From NCBI GenBank assembly GCA_902477645.1, contig CABSIA010000090.1, positions 1 to 12,168 of the forward strand: a stretch of DNA of 12,168 nucleotides, read 5' to 3'. A model generated the notes under the pieces. The model was not told the origin of the DNA. It was given only the letters and a program-made list of their open reading frames with translations, and did no database searches. The translations under genes were made by a program, and so were the position numbers. Source of the stretch: an uncultured Prevotella sp. (GTDB taxonomy: Bacteria > Bacteroidota > Bacteroidia > Bacteroidales > Bacteroidaceae). Below, piece by piece: positions 7,361-12,168 of this stretch (positions are counted from its first letter, which is position 1; the number at the start of each line of letters is the position of its first letter).

Positions 7361-9191
7361 ATCCAATTCTTCTTTTCTGCAACTCCTCGGCACGCCTCAA
7401 TTGCGGCTCCGAAAGTTTTCCGTGAATATACTGTTCTATCATAAGTCCGCCTATCGGCACGGCAAAGTCTGCGCCAAAACCGCCATTCTCAACATATACG
7501 GCAATGGCAATCTGCGGATTGTCCATTGGAGCAAATCCCATAAACACGGAATGGTCTTGCCCGCGGTTCTGAGCCGTACCCGTCTTACCGCAAATTGGAA
7601 TATCGCTGTTTGCCAACGCCTTACACGTACCGCCGAGCACTGCGCCGCGCATTCCTTTCACTATATAATCGTATGCCCATTTACTTGCCTTTGTATAATG
7701 CCGGTTAGTATACAGTGTATCAGGCTGTTCGCCCTTAATGTCCTTCACAACATGAGGCACCACATAATATCCACGGTTGGCAATCGTTGCTCCAAGATTT
7801 GCGATCTGTAGCGGCGTAAGATTAACCTCGCCCTGCCCTATGGATATACTTATGATGGTGAGTCCGTTCCACGAGCCTTTATACGCCTTGTCGTAGAAAT
7901 GCGAGTTTGGGATAAGCCCGCGTTTCTCTCCCGGCAAGTCAATGCCGAGCTTATATCCAAATCCCATACTGACCATATAGTCGCGCCATGTGTCCATAGC
8001 CTGCTGTACGGTAGCGTATTTTTTTCGGTTTCCCATCATGTAATACAGTCCCCAGCAGAAAAACCCGTTGCACGATGTCTGAACTGCCGGAACGAGATTT
8101 AGGGGTGAGGCGTGGCCATGGCAGCCTACATGCAATCCACGGTAGGAAAAGCCATGATGACACGGGAACGTTGTGCCCGGCGTTATGATACCTTCCGTGA
8201 GGAATGTCAGTCCCTGCGAGGTTTTGAAAGTTGAGCCAGGAGGATATTGGCCCATTATCGCACGGTTGAGCAAAGGTGTCCATTTGTCGCGCGCCAGCAT
8301 CTGATGATTTTTTCCCCTCTTACGTCCAACCATTATCCTGGGGTCGTAAGTTGGAGCCGACACCATTGCAAGAACTTGTCCCGTTGACGGCTCGATGGCA
8401 ACAATGGCACCTTTTTTGCCTTCAAGAAGCCGTTCGCCAAGAGCCTGCAGCCCGATGTCGATGCTCAGCGTAAGGTCTTTGCCAGGAACAGGTTTCCTGT
8501 CAAGAGCGCCGTTCTGATAGCTGCCCTGTATGCGTCCTCTGGCATCGCGCAGAAGTATCTGCATTCCTTTTTCGCCACGAAGCTGTTTCTCATAAGATTT
8601 CTCCACTCCCGATTTTCCGATATAGTCGCCCGCCTGATAGTAGTCGTCATCCTCGATATTTGCCTGCGACACCTCGGCAACATCGCCGAGAATATGGGCG
8701 GCGTATGGATATTCATATTGGCGGATGCTTCGTTTCTGCACTGAGAAACCAGGGAAACGGAACAGTTTTTCCTGAAACACACTGAACTCATGGTCGGAAA
8801 GCTGGCTCATGAAAAGCTGCCGGGTAAAGCGTGAGTAGCCCGGATTTTTGCCTCTGTCCTTTATGTCGTTCATTCTCTTTATGAAATATTCCCTGGTTAT
8901 GCCTAAGGCTTCGCAAAACTCCAACGTGTCGAGTTTTCCTTTTGCCTCATTCGTCACAACCATAATATCGTATGAAGGCTGATTGTAGACCAGCAGTTTC
9001 CCATTGCGGTCTCTGATGACACCACGCGAGGGGAAGTCGACTTTCTTGAGAAAAGCGTTTGAGTCGGCATTCTTCTTGTAGTCGTCGCTCATCAGCTGCA
9101 ATGTGAACAGACGTATAATGTAGACGACAACTATCGCTATCGCCACACCGCTGATTACATATCTTCGTTTTTCGAGATTATAGTTCTTCAA
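7344..9191 (-). CDS. mrdA: Penicillin-binding protein 2, transpeptidase
   Basis: This class B PBP cross-links the glycan made by RodA during cell elongation. The 615-residue product has one N-terminal membrane segment (about residues 10-33), a pedestal/dimerisation region with FPSRGVIRDRNGKLL (about 53-67), and a transpeptidase domain with all three active-site motifs: STFK (Ser320 nucleophile, Lys323), SCN (Ser373, Asn375) and KTG (Lys536-Gly538). Length and motif spacing fit the PBP2 family. The start is a TTG at 9189-9191, and no in-frame ATG lies between the upstream TGA (9207-9209) and the membrane segment. The resulting MKNYNLEKRRYVISG beginning looks like a natural PBP2 N-terminus. No close Shine-Dalgarno sequence is seen; the gap to mreD is 35 bases. 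Confidence 0.96.
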   Translation of the reverse strand: MKNYNLEKRRYVISGVAIAIVVVYIIRLFTLQLMSDDYKKNADSNAFLKKVDFPSRGVIRDRNGKLLVYNQPSYDIMVVTNEAKGKLDTLEFCEALGITREYFIKRMNDIKDRGKNPGYSRFTRQLFMSQLSDHEFSVFQEKLFRFPGFSVQKRSIRQYEYPYAAHILGDVAEVSQANIEDDDYYQAGDYIGKSGVEKSYEKQLRGEKGMQILLRDARGRIQGSYQNGALDRKPVPGKDLTLSIDIGLQALGERLLEGKKGAIVAIEPSTGQVLAMVSAPTYDPRIMVGRKRGKNHQMLARDKWTPLLNRAIMGQYPPGSTFKTSQGLTFLTEGIITPGTTFPCHHGFSYRGLHVGCHGHASPLNLVPAVQTSCNGFFCWGLYYMMGNRKKYATVQQAMDTWRDYMVSMGFGYKLGIDLPGEKRGLIPNSHFYDKAYKGSWNGLTIISISIGQGEVNLTPLQIANLGATIANRGYYVVPHVVKDIKGEQPDTLYTNRHYTKASKWAYDYIVKGMRGAVLGGTCKALANSDIPICGKTGTAQNRGQDHSVFMGFAPMDNPQIAIAVYVENGGFGADFAVPIGGLMIEQYIHGKLSEPQLRRAEELQKRRIGYGARN

Positions 9192-9226
9192 TTGTAAAGG
9201 ACGGTTTCAAAAAAATATCTCTTTTC

Positions 9227-9727
9227 CTATCTGCTTCTCATGTTATCAATGACAAGCACTACAAGCAAAGTCAAGACCGCACTGCCTCCAATACATTCGA
9301 GCCACAATATCCAGTTGAAAAAAGTGAACATCTCGAGAGTATAAAACACTATGCAGAACAGAACTGTAAGCATAGAGGCATAATATGCGTAGCGGGCTAA
9401 ACCTAACGAATATACAGTAGGGGTAAAGTCGTCGGCACTGTCGTGAGACAAAAACAGCTTCAGAAACACAGGCTGTACAAATGCCAAGAGAGTGAGCGAG
9501 CAAACAGCTACGCCAGGTGTGTTTGAGAACACGTCGATGCCAAGACCGAGAAGAAACGCCATAATGAGCAATGCCCACCGTGGAAAATCACGGCGGACAC
9601 CGATAATTGCATAAACATAAAGCAAAGGCGTGGCAAAGCCAAAAAGATGAATATTGTTGAGCACAAGTGCCTGCACCACCAACAACACAAGGCATACCAC
9701 AATCTGAGATAAGAAATACATGTTCAT
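9227..9727 (-). CDS. mreD: Rod-shape determining protein MreD
   Basis: This small integral membrane protein belongs to the elongasome and contacts MreC and the PBP2/RodA pair. The 166-residue product is strongly hydrophobic with about five membrane segments, including one at residues 7-24 and one in ALLIMAFLLGLGIDVFSNTPG, a motif region typical of MreD. Sequence conservation in this family is low, so the assignment rests on length, topology and the position between mreC and mrdA. ATG 9727 and ATG 9721 are equally possible starts two codons apart. It begins 23 bases after mreC. Confidence 0.9.
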   Translation of the reverse strand: MNMYFLSQIVVCLVLLVVQALVLNNIHLFGFATPLLYVYAIIGVRRDFPRWALLIMAFLLGLGIDVFSNTPGVAVCSLTLLAFVQPVFLKLFLSHDSADDFTPTVYSLGLARYAYYASMLTVLFCIVFYTLEMFTFFNWILWLECIGGSAVLTLLVVLVIDNMRSR

Positions 9728-9750
9728 GGCTGTATCATCTTTCTTCTTTG

Positions 9751-10611
9751 TTATTCTTTCACTTTCATGGAGTCTTTTGCAGCCCTAAGCACCTGCAGAC
9801 GCTCCTCCAAAGGCTTATTGTCGATGACGCAAACATCGCGCACGTTGCCCAAATCGGCAGACAGCTCTACTTGTATACGATATGCCAAACCGTCAGAGGA
9901 ATTATAGACGTGAAGCACTTTACCGACAATCATGCCCGGTGGAAAGACAGCAGAATATCCGTTGGTGACAACTTTGTCATAAAGCTTAAACGTGGCATGA
10001 CGCGGCACATCATCGAGCCATGCCAGCCGGGGATTGCCACCAGTCCAATGAAGGAAACCGAAATATCCCCTACCCTGCAACGAGCAGCTGATGCTTGACT
10101 TTGAGCTCAATAGCGGTATCACCACAGAATAATGGTCGGAGACAAGATATACAATGCCTACGACACCTGTACCGGAGACGACACCCATACCGTCCCTGAC
10201 ACCATCAAGGCGTCCACGGTTTATGGTCATAAAGTTGTCTTTTTTGTCAACGGTATTGCTGACCACTTTGGCAGGAATTAGCCTGTAGCCGTCCAGCTGC
10301 GCCAGCATTGCACCTTTCAGCGGCAGGCTGTCCTTGCCGGCCTTGGCAAGCTTGCCTGCAAGTATTTCCACTTGTTGCTCAAGATACAGGTTCCGCTGTG
10401 TCAGTTCACGGTTTACGTCAACCAAGGAAAAATAAGCCTTAACCTCAGAATCGATTTCGTAAACCTTGCCTGCCACGCTATTAGCAGTAGAGAACCATGC
10501 GCTGCCTTGATAACTGTTGTATTTGAAAAGCAGCACGAAACCCAAGACCTCAAGCAACAAGAAGAGGAACCAATGGTAGTATTTGGTGATAAACGCTATG
10601 AGATTTCTCAT
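9751..10611 (-). CDS. mreC: Rod-shape determining protein MreC
   Basis: This bitopic inner-membrane protein spans to the periplasm and activates PBP2/RodA. The 286-residue product has an N-terminal cytoplasmic stub, one membrane helix (about 13-29), a coiled coil with heptad-like leucines (about 55-92, including RNLYLEQQVEILAGKL) and a beta-rich periplasmic domain (about 105-270) with VVSNTVDKKDNFMTINRGRLDG-type and GMGVVSGTGVVGIVY segments typical of MreC. The C-terminus is short and charged. Only one base separates the mreB TGA from the mreC ATG, so the two are likely translationally coupled. Confidence 0.95.
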   Translation of the reverse strand: MRNLIAFITKYYHWFLFLLLEVLGFVLLFKYNSYQGSAWFSTANSVAGKVYEIDSEVKAYFSLVDVNRELTQRNLYLEQQVEILAGKLAKAGKDSLPLKGAMLAQLDGYRLIPAKVVSNTVDKKDNFMTINRGRLDGVRDGMGVVSGTGVVGIVYLVSDHYSVVIPLLSSKSSISCSLQGRGYFGFLHWTGGNPRLAWLDDVPRHATFKLYDKVVTNGYSAVFPPGMIVGKVLHVYNSSDGLAYRIQVELSADLGNVRDVCVIDNKPLEERLQVLRAAKDSMKVKE

Positions 10612-10612
10612 A

Positions 10613-11635
10613 TCAACGCATCAGGAACGAGAACCTGTCTACATTCTTCAGAGCTATGCCCGCACCCTTGGCAACACTGTGCAACGGGTCTTCGGCAATA
10701 TGGAACGGAATATTTATCTTGTCCTGCAGACGCTTGTCAAGGCCACGGAGAAGAGCGCCGCCACCACTGAGATATATACCGTTCTTTACGATATCGGCAT
10801 AAAGCTCAGGAGGCGTATTCTCAAGCGCAGAGAGTACGGCATTCTCTATCTTAGCCACGGTCTTGTCGAGACAGTGCGCAATTTCCTGATAACATACAGG
10901 CACTTCCATAGGCAGGGCTGTGATACGGTTTGGCCCGTGAACAACATAGTCCTCTGGAGCCTCATCGCCAAGGTCGGTAAGTGCGGAGCCGACATGAATC
11001 TTGATACGCTCTGCCATACGCTCGCTGACCTTTACATTGTGCTGGCGGCTCATATATTCCTGAATGTCGGCTGTAAGGTCGTCACCAGCCACACGGATAG
11101 AGTTGTTGCTGACGATACCGCCAAGAGAGATAACCGCAATCTCGGTGCTGCCGCCGCCGATATCGACTATCATGTTGCCCTCAGGAGCCTCTACATCGAT
11201 ACCAATACCGATAGCTGCCGCCATCGGCTCGAATATAAGGTATACATCGCGGCCGTCGGCATGCTCCGCGGAGTCGCGCACGGCACGCAGCTCAACCTCG
11301 GTACTGCCCGACGGCACACCGATAACCATACGCAATGAAGGAGAGAAAAGACGGCTGCCAGTGTGAACCATCTTTATCAGTCCGCGCATCATCTGCTCGC
11401 AAGCTGTAAAGTCTGCGATAACCCCGTCGCGCAAAGGTCTTATAGTACGAATATTGTCGTGTGTCTTCTCGTACATCATTTTAGCTTGCTTTCCTACAGC
11501 AATCATCTTGTCGGTACGGCGGTCAAGAGCCACAACAGAAGGCTCGTCAACAACTATCTTGTCATCGCTGATGATGATTGTGTTGGCTGTACCGAGATCC
11601 ATCGCAATTTCCTGTATAAAAGAGAAAAATCCCAT
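10613..11635 (-). CDS. mreB: Actin-like cytoskeletal protein MreB
   Basis: This actin homologue forms membrane-bound filaments that position the wall-elongation machinery. The 340-residue product shows an amphipathic N-terminal membrane anchor (MGFFSFIQEIA), the phosphate-1 motif DLGTANT at 13-19, the phosphate-2 motif DIGGGST beginning at Asp158, and the adenosine motif YLSGGGALLRGL near the C-terminus. Length matches E. coli MreB (347). The frame extends upstream to 11701, but those 22 residues are not MreB-like; the ATG at 11635 has AGGA just upstream and gives the conserved start. It is the first gene of a five-gene elongasome operon and follows purH on the same strand after a 148-base spacer. 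Confidence 0.97.
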   Translation of the reverse strand: MGFFSFIQEIAMDLGTANTIIISDDKIVVDEPSVVALDRRTDKMIAVGKQAKMMYEKTHDNIRTIRPLRDGVIADFTACEQMMRGLIKMVHTGSRLFSPSLRMVIGVPSGSTEVELRAVRDSAEHADGRDVYLIFEPMAAAIGIGIDVEAPEGNMIVDIGGGSTEIAVISLGGIVSNNSIRVAGDDLTADIQEYMSRQHNVKVSERMAERIKIHVGSALTDLGDEAPEDYVVHGPNRITALPMEVPVCYQEIAHCLDKTVAKIENAVLSALENTPPELYADIVKNGIYLSGGGALLRGLDKRLQDKINIPFHIAEDPLHSVAKGAGIALKNVDRFSFLMR

Positions 11636-11675
11636 TGTCCTAAATATGTGTATATGTTGGAAATTTAAAGAATAC

Positions 11676-11683
11676 GAAATATA
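11676..11683 (-). promoter_or_regulatory. Possible promoter -7 element for mreBCD-mrdA-rodA
   Basis: On the minus strand TATATTTC matches TAnnTTTG at all but the last base, 40 bases before the mreB ATG. A partial -33 match (ATG at 11704-11706, 20-base spacer) lies upstream; a better TTTG at 11699-11702 has only 15 bases between. The region is AT-rich, so chance matches are likely. Confidence 0.3.
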
Positions 11684-11711
11684 AAAAAAATAAGAGGCCA
11701 AAACATTGAAA

Positions 11712-11763
11712 GACTGGAATGACCGCTATAAGCCAATGTCCTCAAGGGAAGATCATTCCAGCC
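11712..11763 (-). other. Hairpin between purH and mreB
   Basis: Arms at 11712-11724 and 11751-11763 form a continuous 13-bp stem in minus-strand RNA (11 Watson-Crick pairs plus two G-U pairs); on the plus strand the same two positions would be A-C mismatches. The 26-base loop can form two tiny inner stems (UCC/GGA and GCU/AGC). The stem starts 21 bases after the purH stop and is followed by UUUCAAUGUUUU, an imperfect U tract. It could be a weak purH terminator, an mRNA 3'-end stabiliser or an mreB leader structure. Confidence 0.55.
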
Positions 11764-11783
11764 GTCAGGCATTTTTTATGTCA

Positions 11784-12168
11784 TTATTTTACGAACCAGC
11801 TGTGAATGGCAGTGTCGTAATGACTGCTCACTCCAAACGCGCGTGCCGCAAACATCTTGCGGTCCTCGATATCTGTCTCTGCGCCTTTCTTGTTCAGAAT
11901 GTCGAGCAACACGCCATATTCAGCCTTGCTTGGCACAATGACAACATCCTTAAAGTTCTTTGCCCCCGCACGGATAAGCGAGATACCGCCAATGTCTATT
12001 TTCTCTATGATATCGGCATCGCTTGCGCCACTTGCCACAGTCTGCTCAAACGGATAGAGGTCTACGATTACAAGGTCGATACCGGGAATATCATATTGGG
12101 CCATTTGCGCCACGTCGCCCTCATTGTCACGGCGTGCGAGAATGCCTCCGAATACTTTCGGGTGCAAA
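11784..12168 (-). CDS. purH: IMP cyclohydrolase domain of PurH, 5' end outside window
   Basis: The visible 127 or so residues match the MGS-like IMP cyclohydrolase domain that closes the last ring in purine synthesis (FAICAR to IMP). The frame begins within LHPKVFGGILARR and includes DLVIVDLYPFEQTVA and EKIDIGGISLIRAGAKNF, which hold residues corresponding to the active-site Tyr, Asp and Lys of animal ATIC. The first codon seen is an internal TTG (Leu), so the start lies to the right. The protein ends with YDTAIHSWFVK and a TAA at 11784-11786, at the point where bifunctional PurH would continue through RYGENPHQ into the AICAR formyltransferase domain. Nothing of that domain is found downstream in any frame. 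It is therefore either a natural single-domain enzyme or a truncated gene. Confidence 0.9.
   Translation of the reverse strand, partial: LHPKVFGGILARRDNEGDVAQMAQYDIPGIDLVIVDLYPFEQTVASGASDADIIEKIDIGGISLIRAGAKNFKDVVIVPSKAEYGVLLDILNKKGAETDIEDRKMFAARAFGVSSHYDTAIHSWFVK

Noticed and set aside
7361..7393. A longer rodA start at GTG 7393.
   Set aside because: It adds 11 charged residues inside mrdA; ATG 7360 has a purine-rich stretch upstream and a better N-terminus.
10583..11338. A 251-codon open frame on the plus strand opposite mreB and mreC.
   Set aside because: It is antisense to two clear genes, has no recognisable motif and reflects the reading-frame bias of mreB.
11636..11701. A 22-residue N-terminal extension of mreB.
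   Set aside because: The extension is not MreB-like and covers the likely promoter; the ATG at 11635 with AGGA upstream gives the conserved N-terminus.
11665..11772. A 35-codon minus-strand ORF in the purH-mreB spacer with a hydrophobic end (MFWPLIFFIF).
   Set aside because: It overlaps the hairpin, has no ribosome binding site, and its hydrophobicity comes from the T-rich promoter region.

Overview
The window looks like a chromosomal housekeeping segment from a Bacteroidota organism, most likely Bacteroidales and possibly Prevotella-like. The evidence is a GldH-family lipoprotein, a PSP1/RicT-family protein next to holB, a TAnnTTTG-type promoter in front of metF, few recognisable Shine-Dalgarno sequences, and a purH, mreB, mreC, mreD, mrdA, rodA gene order that I recall from Bacteroides relatives. 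The genus is an inference from protein style, not a database match.

Left part, plus strand (1-5891). The window opens inside a CotH-kinase-family protein with an extra C-terminal domain. A short gap with a Bacteroidetes-type promoter follows, then metF (methylenetetrahydrofolate reductase) and holB (clamp-loader delta-prime subunit), 12 bases apart. Next comes a 164-base spacer containing a low-complexity AT block and a C-rich motif that looks like an interspersed repeat. After it are ricT (PSP1 domain) and gldH (lipoprotein), 6 bases apart.

Right part, minus strand (12168-5888). The 3' end of purH enters from the right edge. It stops after the IMP cyclohydrolase domain, so the usual AICAR formyltransferase half is absent here. 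A 148-base spacer with a strand-specific hairpin separates it from a compact elongasome operon: mreB, mreC, mreD, mrdA (PBP2), rodA. MreB organises the machine, MreC and MreD link it across the inner membrane, RodA polymerises glycan and PBP2 cross-links it. This operon meets the gldH operon tail to tail, with the two stop codons overlapping.

I see no tRNA, rRNA, CRISPR array, phage, transposase or defence system. No stretch over 300 bases lacks a gene. The points most worth a second look are the single-domain PurH, the purH-mreB hairpin, the repeat in front of ricT, the holB protein without its cysteine zinc module, and the TTG start of mrdA. I found no convincing new biological system.
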